NCBI GenBank assembly: GCA_018340375.1
Contig: JAFFJZ010000016.1
Location: 1,557,372-1,621,371 of the forward strand
Direction: 5' to 3'
Length of the DNA stretch: 64,000 nucleotides
From: Gonatopus flavifemur
Lineage: Eukaryota > Arthropoda > Insecta > Hymenoptera > Dryinidae
Below are positions 23,901-34,825 of this stretch, in pieces (positions within the stretch are counted from its first letter, which is position 1; each line of letters opens with the position of its first letter). A program made the translations under genes and the position numbers. Under the pieces are notes generated by a model. That model was not told where the DNA came from. It was given only the letters and a program-made list of their open reading frames with translations, and did no database searches.

Positions 23901-25607
23901 TGTAAACTGTTATACCTCCACTCGGCAACATTCGTTTTTTTCCCAAGTGATTCCAAAAGACGAAGAGAACACCGGAGAAAATGCAGGAATGAATTCTGAG
24001 AGGGATCGCGGTTTATAACATTGTTTATTTAACAATTTACGGTGGGAAACAGCAAAATCTTGGAAAAAAGTGTTATATCTCCTAATTACCTGAACCATCA
24101 TAGGACTTATGCGTCCTGTATCAACTAGGATCGATTTGAAAGGAAAGGAATGTGGCCGAGGTATGTGGATGTATATCTAAGATTCCGCTGTTTCCCACCG
24201 TGAATTATTGAACCAACAATGTTATAAACCGCGATCCCTCTCAGGATTCATTCCTGCATCTTCTCCGGTGTTCTCTACGTCGTTTAGAATCGCTTGGGAA
24301 AAAAACGAATGTTGCCGAGTGGAGGTATAACAGTTTACATCCAAGATTCTGCTATTTCTCACCGTAAATTGTTAAATAAACAATGTTATAAACCGCGATC
24401 CCTCTCAGAATTCATTCCTGCATTTTCTCGGGTGTTCTCTTCGTCGTTTGAAATTACTTGGGAAAAAATTGAATGTTGCCGTGTGGAGGTGTCCCAGTTG
24501 ACATCCAAGATTCTGCTGTTTCCCACCGTAAATTGTTAAATAAACAATATTATAAACCGCGATCCCTCACAGAATTCATTCCTTCATCTTCTCCGGTGTT
24601 CTCCCCGTCGTTTGGGATCGATGAGAAGGAAAACGAATGTTGCCGAGTGGAGGGATAACGGTTTTATCCAAGATTTTGCTGTTTCCCACCGTAAATTGTT
24701 AAATAAACAATGTTATAAACCGCGATCCCTCTCAGAATTCATTCCTGCATTTTCTCCGGTGTTCTCTTCGTCGTTTGGAATCACTTGGGAAAAAAACGAA
24801 TGTTGCCGAATGGAGGTATAACAGTTTACATCCAAGATTCTGCTGTTTCCCACCGTGAATTGTTAAATAAACAATGTTATAAATCGCGATCCCTCACAGA
24901 ATTCATTCCTTCATCTTCTCCGGTGTTCTCTTCGTCGTTTGGGATCAATTAGAAGGAAAACGAATGTTGCCGAGTGGAGAGATAACAGTTTTATCCAAGA
25001 TTTTGCTGTTTCCCACCGTAAATTGTTAAATAAACAATGTTATAAACCGCGATCCCTCACAGACTTCATTCCTTCCTCTTTTCCGGTGTTCTCTTCGTCG
25101 TTTGGGATCAATTAGAAGGAAAACGAATGTTGCCGAGCGGAGAGATAACAGTTTTATCCAAGATTTTGCTGTTTCCCACCGTAAATTGTTAAATAAACAA
25201 TGTTGTAAACCGCGATCCCTCACAGAATTCATTCCTTCCTCTTTTCTGGTGTTCTCTCCGTCGTTTGGAATCAATTAGGAGGAAAACGAATGTTGCCGAG
25301 CGGAGAGATAACAGTTTTATCCAAGATTTTGCTGTTTCCCACCGTAAATTGTTAAATAAACAATGTTGTAAACCGCGATCCCTCACAGAATTCATTCCTT
25401 CCTCTTTTCCGGTGTTCTCTTCGTCGTTTGGGATCAATTAGAAGGAAAACGAATGTTGCCGAGCGGAGAGATAACAGTTTTATCCAAGATTTTGCTGTTT
25501 CCCACCGTAAATTGTTAAATAAACAATGTTATAAACCGCGATCCCTCACAGCATTGATTCCTGCATCTTTTCTGGTGTTCTCCTCGTCGTTTGGCATTGA
25601 TTAGAAA
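20990..25607. mobile_element. Foldback-like element made of ~164-bp satellite
   Basis: From about 20990 to 24093 roughly nineteen units of ~164 bp run in one direction. From about 24185 to 25607 nearly nine more run in the opposite direction. The outermost units at the two ends are distinctive and inverted copies of each other: TTTTTTCTAATCAATGCC followed by AAACGACGAGGAGAACACCA. This geometry, inverted arms of short tandem repeats with a small centre, is that of foldback elements. Core unit words are AACAATTTACGGTGGGAAAC, CTCGGCAACATTCG and GAGGGATCGCGG. Equal-length open frames of 60-82 codons recur in every unit and are artefacts. No transposase is present. Confidence 0.75.
24094..24184. 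repeat. Inversion centre of the satellite element
   Basis: About 90 bp, including CTAATTACCTGAACCATCAT and CATCCACATACCTCGGCCAC in inverse, separates the opposed arms. Its flanks are the most diverged units of each arm. Confidence 0.6.
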
Positions 25608-25646
25608 AAATGTCGACACTTGAAAAATATTCTTATTTCTTATGAA

Positions 25647-25896
25647 TGTAGGATTTATGTTAGATCAAGCACACATTTAATCAAAGTTCAGTAACCGTTT
25701 AATTATTTGAGAGAAAATGAATACGAAAGTATAAAACAAACAGATTATAAAGGTTGGATGGTGTGTACGACTTATTCTCGTCGCGTCGCTACTACTAACT
25801 CTCGGTCGTCTTCTATTGTAACGGCAAGAACGACTACCACGCGCTCTACGCGGCTATATTACAAAATAAAACGCACGAAATATAAATCATTCTACA
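25647..25896 (-). repeat. 3' LTR of the retrotransposon
   Basis: This 250-bp repeat starts TGTAGGATTTATGTTAGATC on the plus strand and ends TCATTCTACA. It differs from the partner LTR at three positions I can see (TTAATCAAAG/TTAATTAAAG, ATACGAAAG/ATACAAAAG, AAATAAAACG/AAATAACACG). A strong polypurine tract is not obvious in the short interval (25897-25906) between the LTR and the stop codon. Confidence 0.95.
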
Positions 25897-25906
25897 TTCG
25901 GCCATC

Positions 25907-28900
25907 CTACTCGTTTTCCGTCTCGGAGAACAGCTCATTTTCTATCCATGGCTTGATATACTCGACGGTGGTACTTGTGGCCAAGGGACCGTCATTTCCT
26001 CCGACTCGTTCAACATCATACGAATCACTTCCCTTCACTTTTTTTATCTTGTATGGTCCCAAAAACTTAGCCTTCAGGTTCAGCCCCAGGCCAAATTGAG
26101 TGCGCCTAATCGCCACTAGATCACCGACTTCATACTTAGAAGCTTGACGTCGCCGTAAATTGTAAGTTTTACGATTTTCTTCTTGAACTTCCTGAATTTG
26201 TCTTTTAGCTTCCTCCCTGAGATCATCACGTTCCAACTCAAATTTTCCTTGAATCTCCGCATCGATCAATTCTTTTAGTTTCAGATCAGTTTTGTCTCGC
26301 ATTTTTGTACCGAACATCAACTCGAACGGGGTGGTATTGATGCTCCCATGATATGTAGAGTTGAGCACTCTCTGAAGCCGATCTGTGTATTGATACCATT
26401 TACCAGGGTTTGTTATAGAAAACTTCGTGAGGACTGGGATAATAGAACGATTAAGTCTCTCAACTTGACCGTTAGCTCTCGGAAGTCCCGTGGTCACACT
26501 TCTATGTTCAATTCCTTCTTGCATACAGTAGTCGTTGAAAGCTTGTGACGTAAAAGCTGAGCCTCGATCTGAAATTATGTGTTTCGGATTCCCGAAGACG
26601 TTTTTCTGAATTTCCATTTTCCTTATAACTTCTGCAGCTGAGGTAGTCTTCGTTGGATATAACCAAACGAACTTCGTAAAGCCGTCGATTATCGCCAAAA
26701 TGTGCTGATAGTTTTTACTAGTAGATTCCAAAGGCCCCAAGTGGTCAACGTGGTATGTTTGCAGAGGGATTGACTCTTTCTGTAGTGGATGAAGGAATCC
26801 TTCCTGTTTACCTCCTTTTCGGTTAGCTAGTATGCACTGCACACAGTTACCAATGTATTTTTCAATATTCCTTCGTAAATTTGGTATATAATATTCTTGG
26901 TTGATGATCTCTTCTGTGCGTTTGGCAGCGAAATGACCCTTTTGATGAGCCGCACCGATTATTTCACGTTGCATTGCCCTAGGTACCACCGAGAGCTCCA
27001 AGCCATTTACAAAATTATACAAAAGATGATTTCTTAGACAGTAATTCTTGTAATTTTTTTCTTTCAGTATCTCTTTTATAGCTTGTATTTCGGAATCTTC
27101 TTCCTGAGCTTTCTTAATTCTAGGTACGATACCACCTATTTCGACAAGCATTACGGGATTCCGACTGAGTGCATCTACATGTTGCATTCTAGATCCTGGT
27201 CTATGGATTATTTTACAGTTAAATTCCTGCACAAACATGGCCCACCTAGCCACTTTTGAGGTAGGATTCTTAGTATAAATTGTCTTTTGAAATGCTTCAC
27301 AATCCGTTACAATAACAAATTCTATACCTAAGAGGTAAATTCTGAATTTTTTGAGGGCTTCTATGACAGCTAGGACCTCCAACTCATAGCTAGTATATCT
27401 ACTTTCAGTTAGCGAGGTTTTCCGACTCATGTAGTAGACTGGATGCCATTTTTCATCCTCCGTTGACTTTTGTAGTAGTACAGCACCATAGCCATCTTTA
27501 CATGCATCGGTGTGTACCTCGGTTTGATCATCGCGATTATAAATTTTCAACACAGGTTGACTAGTTAACGCTATCTTGAGTCTTTGAAAAGATTCTATTT
27601 CTTCTGTATCGAATTTGAATTTTTCGTCCTTTTTAAGAAGGTCACTCAATGGTTTAGCTATCAGTGAATAGTTCGGGATGAACTTCCGAAAATAACCGGT
27701 TAATCCTAGAAAGGACTGATCACTTCTAATTGATGTTAACGGGGAATAGCGCATAACCGCTGCCACTTTTTCAGGGGAAGGGTAGATTTTCCCTTCTTCA
27801 ATAACGTGACCTAGAAACTCAACGCGTTTTCGCATAAACTGACATTTTTCAAAATTAACTTCTAGCCCGTATTCACTTGCTAATTGGAAAACAATCTTGA
27901 GCCTTTGTAGTGCTTCGTTCTCATTAGCCGCTGGTATAATCAAATCATCAAGATAGGGAATAACTATTCCGTTCCTTATCAATTCTCGAAATACACAATT
28001 AATAAACCTTTGAAAAACGGCTGGAGAATTGCATAGCCCAAAAGGCACTCTACAAAATGTATATTGTCCGCTGTGTGTCACAAATGCAAGGTATCTTTTG
28101 CTATCTTGTTCCACGTCAACGTGAAAGAACCCGTTCCGTAAGTCTAATGTATTGAATACTCGAGCGTTTTGCAATTTGTCCAGCTGATCTTCAATGACTG
28201 GTAAAGGATACCTATCCTTGACTATTATTTCATTAACTTTACGGTAATCTATGCAAACCCTTGGTTTACCATTCTTTTTTTTTGTAACCAAAACTGGGCT
28301 TGCATAATCTGAAGTACATACTTCTACTACACCTTCTTTGATCCACTCATCGACTTGCTTATCAACAATTTCTTTTTCGGGGAATGGCAGTCTGCGTGGT
28401 CTGATATAAATAGGCCGCTCTTCCTTCACAACTATATTCATTTTAACGTCTGTTGTTCGGGTCTTATCAGGTATATATGATTCTACTAATTCTCTAACTT
28501 CTGCCCTGACAGCTTTATTTTCAATATGACTGAGGTCTATATCCTGTTCAGGTTCGATATTTATTTGAGCAAGAAAAACATCATAAGAAGCCTTAGAAAT
28601 TTTTGTACCATCTCTAGTGATACTTATATCCGCTTGCTGAACAATGTCTTTACCAATTAACAAAGCGTTATCCATTACATTATTCGGAACCACATGAACT
28701 ATTAATTCATAATCATCGCCATCAATATGAAAATATCCTCGAAATTGCCCCAAACTTTTTATTTCTTTCCTACCAAAACCTCTCAATGAAATAAAAACAG
28801 TTTGCAATACAGGAGATCCGATTCGTTTATAAGCATCTTCCCGAATTAAAGTAACCTCACTTCCCGAATCAACTAGAGCTATTTCTCGACTGCTATTAAC

Positions 28901-30307
28901 AATTACAGTAATGAGTGTTTCATGAGCTTTCTTTGACACTACACTATTTATTTTAGCAACTGAATCTGAAGAAGCATTCTTACCATCTTTTCGCTGATTA
29001 CAATTGTTTGCGAGATGCCCAAACTGATTACATCGAAAACACTTGGTACCCAAAGATTTAGACTTACAATCCTTAGATTTATGCCCTGAACCACCACAAT
29101 TGTAACAACGAGTGAACAATTTTAGTCCTCGCGAATCTTTCTTCGATGAGTCATCTCGATCGTTGCGGAAGCCACTTATCTTCTTCCGTTCAGATTCACG
29201 TTGTTCCTCTGGAATATCAGCATACACCCTCAATCGATTCTTGAAATCCACTAAAGTTTGTGCCCCATATAACATCATCTTCCGGCCACTATCATCTCTT
29301 ATGCCTTGGATAACGTAATGCATTAAAGACTCATCTTCAATATTCCCTTTGGCTGCCAGATCTCTCATTTGAAGAAAATATTCATGAACAGATTCTTCCT
29401 TCTTTTTCGTACGCTTTTTGAGCATATCATGTAACTGAGCACTATTAATTTGTGTCCCGAACTCTTTTTCCAAAGCACGTTTCAAGCCACTCCACGTATT
29501 TAAACCACGTTCACTCTGAATAAATAATTTTGCTAGTCCAGTCAATGTTCTTTTAGCGAACACCACTTTTTGTAATTCACTCCAATTGAAAAGATTGGCT
29601 GCATCCTCAAACTCACTGATCCAGTTTTCAACAGCGTAGACATCTGTACCGTCAAATGGGCGAATCATATTCTCAATATCTTTATAATTGAACGAAAATT
29701 GCTGAGGTTGAGGCACTGCTTGGCGGGGTCTCTCATTCACATTTCTCTCTTCATTTGGCAGTGCTATTGGTGCTTGCGCGTTATTGTCGATTTCATTGTT
29801 GTTCACTCCGTTATTCAATAAATCATTACCGTGAAGAACAGCGTGTAGATTTTCTATATTTTCATTATCCGGAGCATTCGATTCGTCATCTTCACTTTCG
29901 TCGTCTTCAGTGTTTGCCTCGTCGTTAAGGTGCAAAGAATTCAAATCCATCAAGCCTGCGCAGATTCGATTTGCAAGTTCCGCTTTCGTACCGTCGTAAT
30001 CCAAATTTAATATATTGCAAACCGCAGTCAAATCGGCAATAGTGAAATTCTGGTTAATAAATCTCAATTTTTCAACAAGTGCTTCTGATCCATCGTTAAA
30101 CTCAAAACCTGCGAATTCTCGCAACCTTTGTCTATTTTTTCGATCACCGTCCTGTTCAAAAATGAGTTTATGCAACGCCGTGATACTTTTTTTAGACGCG
30201 GTTTTGATGTTATGTTTCACACTCTCTATTTGACCCAAATTCTCTATTTCGTATGGTAAAACAGTTCTCCACCAAAACAAATCGATAATGCACTGTTTCA
30301 CATGCAC
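25907..30307 (-). CDS. Gag-Pol polyprotein of a Ty3/gypsy-type retrotransposon
   Basis: The 1466-residue frame encodes the proteins needed for reverse transcription and integration of the element. In order: a SAP-like segment at ~90-120 (LTAVCNILNLDYDGTKAELA), an acidic/Asn-rich linker, a Gag core at ~205-365, two CX2CX4HX4C knuckles at 401-414 and 423-436, and aspartic protease with the DSG triad at 480-482. Reverse transcriptase has catalytic D722 and YLDD 785-788. RNase H has D934, E975 and D1002. Integrase has the HHCC zinc site (H1121, H1125, C1155, C1158) and D1188, D1247, E1283; the last two have 35 residues between them. A GPY-like KFLGPYKI lies at 1414-1421. No chromodomain or env is seen. 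Gag and Pol share one frame, so no frameshift is needed. All key residues are intact. Confidence 0.96.
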   Translation of the reverse strand: MHVKQCIIDLFWWRTVLPYEIENLGQIESVKHNIKTASKKSITALHKLIFEQDGDRKNRQRLREFAGFEFNDGSEALVEKLRFINQNFTIADLTAVCNILNLDYDGTKAELANRICAGLMDLNSLHLNDEANTEDDESEDDESNAPDNENIENLHAVLHGNDLLNNGVNNNEIDNNAQAPIALPNEERNVNERPRQAVPQPQQFSFNYKDIENMIRPFDGTDVYAVENWISEFEDAANLFNWSELQKVVFAKRTLTGLAKLFIQSERGLNTWSGLKRALEKEFGTQINSAQLHDMLKKRTKKKEESVHEYFLQMRDLAAKGNIEDESLMHYVIQGIRDDSGRKMMLYGAQTLVDFKNRLRVYADIPEEQRESERKKISGFRNDRDDSSKKDSRGLKLFTRCYNCGGSGHKSKDCKSKSLGTKCFRCNQFGHLANNCNQRKDGKNASSDSVAKINSVVSKKAHETLITVIVNSSREIALVDSGSEVTLIREDAYKRIGSPVLQTVFISLRGFGRKEIKSLGQFRGYFHIDGDDYELIVHVVPNNVMDNALLIGKDIVQQADISITRDGTKISKASYDVFLAQINIEPEQDIDLSHIENKAVRAEVRELVESYIPDKTRTTDVKMNIVVKEERPIYIRPRRLPFPEKEIVDKQVDEWIKEGVVEVCTSDYASPVLVTKKKNGKPRVCIDYRKVNEIIVKDRYPLPVIEDQLDKLQNARVFNTLDLRNGFFHVDVEQDSKRYLAFVTHSGQYTFCRVPFGLCNSPAVFQRFINCVFRELIRNGIVIPYLDDLIIPAANENEALQRLKIVFQLASEYGLEVNFEKCQFMRKRVEFLGHVIEEGKIYPSPEKVAAVMRYSPLTSIRSDQSFLGLTGYFRKFIPNYSLIAKPLSDLLKKDEKFKFDTEEIESFQRLKIALTSQPVLKIYNRDDQTEVHTDACKDGYGAVLLQKSTEDEKWHPVYYMSRKTSLTESRYTSYELEVLAVIEALKKFRIYLLGIEFVIVTDCEAFQKTIYTKNPTSKVARWAMFVQEFNCKIIHRPGSRMQHVDALSRNPVMLVEIGGIVPRIKKAQEEDSEIQAIKEILKEKNYKNYCLRNHLLYNFVNGLELSVVPRAMQREIIGAAHQKGHFAAKRTEEIINQEYYIPNLRRNIEKYIGNCVQCILANRKGGKQEGFLHPLQKESIPLQTYHVDHLGPLESTSKNYQHILAIIDGFTKFVWLYPTKTTSAAEVIRKMEIQKNVFGNPKHIISDRGSAFTSQAFNDYCMQEGIEHRSVTTGLPRANGQVERLNRSIIPVLTKFSITNPGKWYQYTDRLQRVLNSTYHGSINTTPFELMFGTKMRDKTDLKLKELIDAEIQGKFELERDDLREEAKRQIQEVQEENRKTYNLRRRQASKYEVGDLVAIRRTQFGLGLNLKAKFLGPYKIKKVKGSDSYDVERVGGNDGPLATSTTVEYIKPWIENELFSETENE

Positions 30308-30571
30308 GTTGGTTAGTTACGAATCTACCTTATCGATCCCATTCACGCACGTACCGGACATTATTACACACACCATCCAATAATCGGATCGTATTTTTCA
30401 AAGACTTATGTAATCGTAATCTAATTTCGTCTTAAATGTTCAGAATCACTCGTCTTATGTATCTTCCGTCAATCAAAGAATACTGCGTCTTTGTTTAGAT
30501 ATTCTCAGGTCTTTGTTAGATACTCTCTTCGTTTTCTGAACGCGTCGTTTTTCTTCTCAATCCTGGACAGG

Positions 30572-30589
30572 ATCCCGGACGAGCCCCCA
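30572..30589 (-). promoter_or_regulatory. Primer-binding site, tRNA-Pro
   Basis: Just inside the 5' LTR the minus strand reads TGGGGGCTCGTCCGGGAT, an 18-nt match to the complement of the 3' end of tRNA-Pro, the same site known from gammaretroviruses. It starts three bases from the LTR edge. Confidence 0.9.
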
Positions 30590-30592
30590 AAT

Positions 30593-30842
30593 TGTAGGAT
30601 TTATGTTAGATCAAGCACACATTTAATTAAAGTTCAGTAACCGTTTAATTATTTGAGAGAAAATGAATACAAAAGTATAAAACAAACAGATTATAAAGGT
30701 TGGATGGTGTGTACGACTTATTCTCGTCGCGTCGCTACTACTAACTCTCGGTCGTCTTCTATTGTAACGGCAAGAACGACTACCACGCGCTCTACGCGGC
30801 TATATTACAAAATAACACGCACGAAATATAAATCATTCTACA
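30593..30842 (-). repeat. 5' LTR of the retrotransposon
   Basis: Partner of the 25647-25896 repeat, about 98.8% identical by eye. It would carry the element promoter and transcription start in minus orientation. A frame at 30653-30886 crossing it is an artefact also present in the other LTR. Confidence 0.95.
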
Positions 30843-30849
30843 TGAATAG

Positions 30850-32113
30850 GATTTATTTAACTTTATTGAAAGAAATTAAAAAGTGAGAATTGTTGTATGC
30901 ATAGATAAGAATAAATAATATGAATGTTTTCAAATTTTATTTTATTATTTATTTCTTTTTGTGAATTACTTTGTTTTTTTTATAAATTAATTGATGTATT
31001 TTTGAAACCGGGGAAGGGCTTCGCCCCCCCCCGGACCCCCCTTCTCCTCACACTCACACGCCAGCTTAAAAATTCGCACTCACTTCGTTCGTGCGATTCA
31101 AAATTTTTGGAGTGCATATTCTTCGCACTCGTGATGAAAAATAGTATGTGCAACTCGCGTGATATAGTTGCACATTACGCCACTTGGGCGCCAATGGCGG
31201 AGCAACGAGCGAAGCGAGTGCGCCAACAGCGCCCGCGTGCGCAATACGCAACTATACCCCACTCGTTACACAATGTACTATTTCCTTCGATTTAAAATCA
31301 GTTTATCGCTTGTAACCCCCTCCCCCCTTTGACTTTTTCGGAAAATCCTTTGTGGTACAATCATCTACGTTCCGAGACCTTTCAAATAAGCTATCATTCA
31401 TTGGAATCGGTGAAAGTCGGGGGCAACCCGGTTTTTTCAAATTCCTGTAACTTTTTCATTTTTGAGGTACAAACGAAATTTTGTGTGGTACAATCAGGTA
31501 CTAACGATGCTCTACCGGATGCCATTAAAAAAAATTTCTTTCCCCACTTTGGGGGCTAACTTCATACAGGTTACATATTGGATCACTCTCGGTATTTTCC
31601 AGATCAATTGCTATCTTTCAGCTCCAAAATACCACCAGAAACGTTAAAATATCTTTCATTCAAATAAATCGGCAGCCAAAAGTACAAGAGCTTCAAAACA
31701 CCACTTTTGAAGTGTTCCAATTGGTCTGGAATGCATCTGACGAAATATGAAAATGAAATGGCTGTGAATTTTCTTTTCTTACATTTCAGAGAAGAGTTTT
31801 AGGATGGATAGATATTCAATTGATTCAATGAAACTTGATTTAAATTAATGGAAATTTTCCCTCTCAGTTTAGTTTCAAGATCCGAAAACATGTACTTTTA
31901 AGGCGATTCACCACAAGCCAAGTTACTAGATCTGTCCCCCCAGTTTTCTCAATAATCAATGAATAGAATCAATTTTAATGAGCAGGTGCATCTTCTTAGG
32001 CTATTGACAAAATGCAGCCACTCATTATTTTTCATTTTATGTGTTCGTTTCTGAGAAAACTGGGGGGAGAAATTTGGAATCTATTAACTCTTGCAGGGAG
32101 TAATGAATCCCCT
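30850..32113. other. Unclassified DNA with a GC-rich, CGCACTC-word patch
   Basis: At 31015-31260 a GC-rich patch (GGGCTTCGCCCCCCCCCGG, then repeated CGCACTC/GAGTGCG words) contrasts with AT-rich surroundings. A similar style occurs at 54225-54350. At 31935-32072 the words CCCCCAGTTTTCTCA and its inverse bracket about 130 bp. No coding region is convincing. Confidence 0.4.
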
Positions 32114-32487
32114 TACACGGAGAGAAAAAATTTGCTGACGCAGCAAATCGAGGTATTATATATAGAATAGCCAAATTTTTTGCTGACCCAGCTAAAAATT
32201 TGCTATAATAGCAATCGTGTTAGTTACGACAGCAAGTTTTTAGCTGTGGCAGCAAAAAAAGTTTGCTCCGCCAGCAAATTTTCAGTATTATATATAGAAT
32301 AGCAAACAAATTTTGCTGGGATAGCAAATATTTTTTGCTGCCACAGCTAAAAATTCGCTGTCGCAGCTAACAAGATTGCTCGAACAGCAAATAGTTTGCT
32401 GTCACAGCAAAAAATTTGCTGCTCTGGCAAAAGGGACCCAGCAAAAGTAGATTTCGCTGCCACAGCGAATTCCTTTTCCTCCGTGTA
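32114..32487. mobile_element. MITE, TACACGGAGA ends, TTTGCTG words (copy 1)
   Basis: The ends are TACACGGAGAGAAAAAATTT and the inverse of TTCCTTTTCCTCCGTGTA. The interior is an almost continuous alternation of GCTG and CAGC (TTTGCTG, CAGCAAA, TAGCTG) plus the phrase TATTATATATAGAATAGC. Further copies are at 46914, 47350 and 60960. Confidence 0.88.
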
Positions 32488-33114
32488 AGCTTCGAGCGAT
32501 AACCATTAGCCCATGTATCGAACTTTATTTTACATCCATTTTCGTGATGAAGATACATTCCTTTTTTTCGGTCATACTTGCTCTCGCAAAATGGACATAG
32601 AAGATCGCAAGTATTAGTTGTGGCCCTGTGAGTGATAAATCTTACCATTGTCGGTACAAGTTATTTTCGATTCCAACTGCATTCAATGATGCTGTAATTC
32701 ATTATCGAGGGGTTATTTACTGTTATCAGATCTTTGCTAGCACTACGTTCAAAATAAAAGTATTAAGTAGAACTTGTTTTGTGAATGAAGCTGTTTTTTT
32801 AGTGATCAAAAATGTACTAAAGTTCTCAAAGTTGATCCCTGTTCTTGTTCCAAATCGTACCTCTTCACTGTTATGAATAGAAGATCAGATTCCAAAAACT
32901 TCTAGTCCCTTTTAAACCCATATAGGATGACTGAGGGTTAATAGCCAAATTATGACCGGCAATTGCTTACTTCTTCTCAGTAATCAACCAGTCCGCCATC
33001 CTCATAATCGCCATGTCTTTGGTCCAGTTTTTATGGATTAGTCAATCTAACCTCCAATTGGACAACAAGCATCCTTTTTATTTTTAGTTTTTGGAAGACA
33101 GGTTTGAGTGATTT

Positions 33115-33560
33115 AATTAGACAGAAACTGCACTAAAAAAAATACCGTCTAATGATAAAACGAAACTGCATAATCATGAGACGATCCCATTCCAAAATAC
33201 TTTCAGACGGAGATACGTCTTATAACAAGACGGGAACCGGTTTGAACGATTCCATTCCAATGACAGACGATTTTTCAAAACGGAACTCGTCTAATGACAA
33301 GATGGGCTTCCTTCTAGTGATAAGACGGGGAAAATACTCAAACTTACCTACTAGGAAGTAGATTAGATACATTTTTCTTATCATGAGACGGATACCGTCT
33401 TGCGAGAAGACGGAATTCATCTCAAGGTTAGACGATTTTTTTCTGTTCATAAAACTGCACGGTTATTATATTGAGACGGCCGATTCTAATGGTGAAATGG
33501 GTTTGTCTCATCAATGGGAAGGACTATGTTTGAGACGGCTGCCATTTTATGATAAGAAAA
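33115..33560. repeat. AGACGG word-rich repeat
   Basis: AGACGG, AAGACG and CCGTCT recur about fifteen times in ~450 bp on both strands (for example ATACCGTCT, GAGACGGATACCGTCT). Open frames (33152-33595) are products of this pattern. Ends of the element could not be fixed. Confidence 0.6.
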
Positions 33561-34376
33561 TCATTTTCATTAGTGTGGTTGATGAACGGAACTGATTGAA
33601 TTGTCACTTTTTCCCGTCAGGATCAAATAAAGACTATGGAAGAATCGGCGAATCTCTCAAAATTTTGTATCAAAAGCTTCTGAAAACTTGGCAATTATAC
33701 AAATACTCATAAAAATTCAGAAATACTCATAAGAGCTTTGTATATGCTATCGAAGATTTGCAAGAGATTCTCAAAGACTGAGATTTCATCTTAGATAGCC
33801 TCGAGTTTTCTAACTACAACTCATCAAGTTTTTCGTTATAATCCTGGTGGGAATTCTAATGTTGAGCTTTTCCCTAGTAGAAATCATGATTGCCCATCTA
33901 GATGTCCCAGGGAATCGCTAGAATGTTCTTCAAATTGGTAATTAGAAATTTGAAATCATGTGTTTTCTGCAAAATCACATCTATGGATAAGGTAACAATG
34001 TATTTTGACGTGTAATCTCCAATCAATAACGTTGCTTTTGAATTAATTCCCATAAAATTGACCTGAATGACAAATTGAAACGTTGGGGCTTCCTTTTATT
34101 CCTCTGGCCGTGTTGATGGACTATCAATGTTGCTGTACGATCAGTTGACGCATGAAAGATCCACATAAACCAACTTGTTATCCAGTTTTTCAAAAACACA
34201 TATTGACTCCGTTAGATTCGGATAGAGGTTCTGTCCGTTTTCAACGGTCAGTTATATCAGGGCAGCTTTGTCTGACCGAAAGGACTGAGAATGCGATTGA
34301 TTTTGAAATGATCTCTTCGAAAGTTTGATCACTCTTGTTATTCTTCAAGCTGAATTACATTTCTATTCTCCCTCTA
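33561..34376. other. No gene seen
   Basis: AT-rich, with some repeated TCAAAGACT/AGATTTC words near 33650-33800 and no recognisable domain or clear element boundary. Confidence 0.4.
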
Positions 34377-34600
34377 TCCCAGATAGCGTCAGAGTCTCAA
34401 CAAAGAGCTCCAGTTTAAGAGTGGAAAAAGAATTCATTATAAATCCTTTTAAGCCAAATTGAATTTTTTATCAACACCTTGATGTTCCGGAAGAATTTAT
34501 ATTGCAAGGTCGGAAATAATTTTCTAAAGATTCCAAATGTATGCATTTTGAATTCATTGGAGTTATATTGAATATGAATGATCATTTGTGCTATCTGGGA
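34377..34600. mobile_element. MITE (CCCAGATARC family)
   Basis: TCCCAGATAGC at the left and GCTATCTGGGA at the right bound a 224-bp element sharing termini with the copies at 2902, 9474 and 10049. The interior is poorly palindromic. Confidence 0.6.
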
Positions 34601-34825
34601 ATGCTTCATAATTCCATTTTCAAAGTCCTCAAAGGAAAAAGTCCATTTCTAAAAGAATTCGCAATAAAATATGTTCATACTTATGGATCTTCTCTATGAT
34701 TGGCTCGGACTGGTGAATCCAGGATTTAAAACATGACGATGAAAAGGTAGACAATGAATTGTTCAAAATTATGAGCTGCTCTGAGCGCTCCGAGCTGCTT
34801 TCAGCGTCAACTCATCGGTCGACTG

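Larger units (their letters stand above)
25647..30842 (-). mobile_element. Ty3/gypsy-type LTR retrotransposon, full length
   Basis: The element is 5196 bp, bounded by 250-bp LTRs (25647-25896 and 30593-30842) and flanked by an exact 4-bp duplication TGAA (25643-25646 and 30843-30846). Each LTR has TGTAGG/TCTACA-type ends. I count three differences between the LTRs, so the insertion is recent. A tRNA-Pro primer-binding site follows the 5' LTR, and one uninterrupted Gag-Pol frame fills the interior. No env-like frame is present. The domain order PR-RT-RH-IN and the 4-bp duplication indicate Ty3/gypsy. Confidence 0.97.

Noticed and set aside
21127..25437. Recurrent 60-82 codon frames in the satellite
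   Set aside because: One frame is open through each 164-bp unit and is repeated mechanically; there is no promoter, no domain, and many units have it broken.
20990..25607. CRISPR-like array
   Set aside because: The 164-bp units have no alternation of short constant repeats and unique spacers, and the sequence is eukaryotic in character.
25707..26099. Plus-strand 130-codon frame over the LTR as an env-like or accessory gene
   Set aside because: Its first part lies within the LTR and recurs in the other LTR; the rest is antisense to the Gag-Pol C-terminus.
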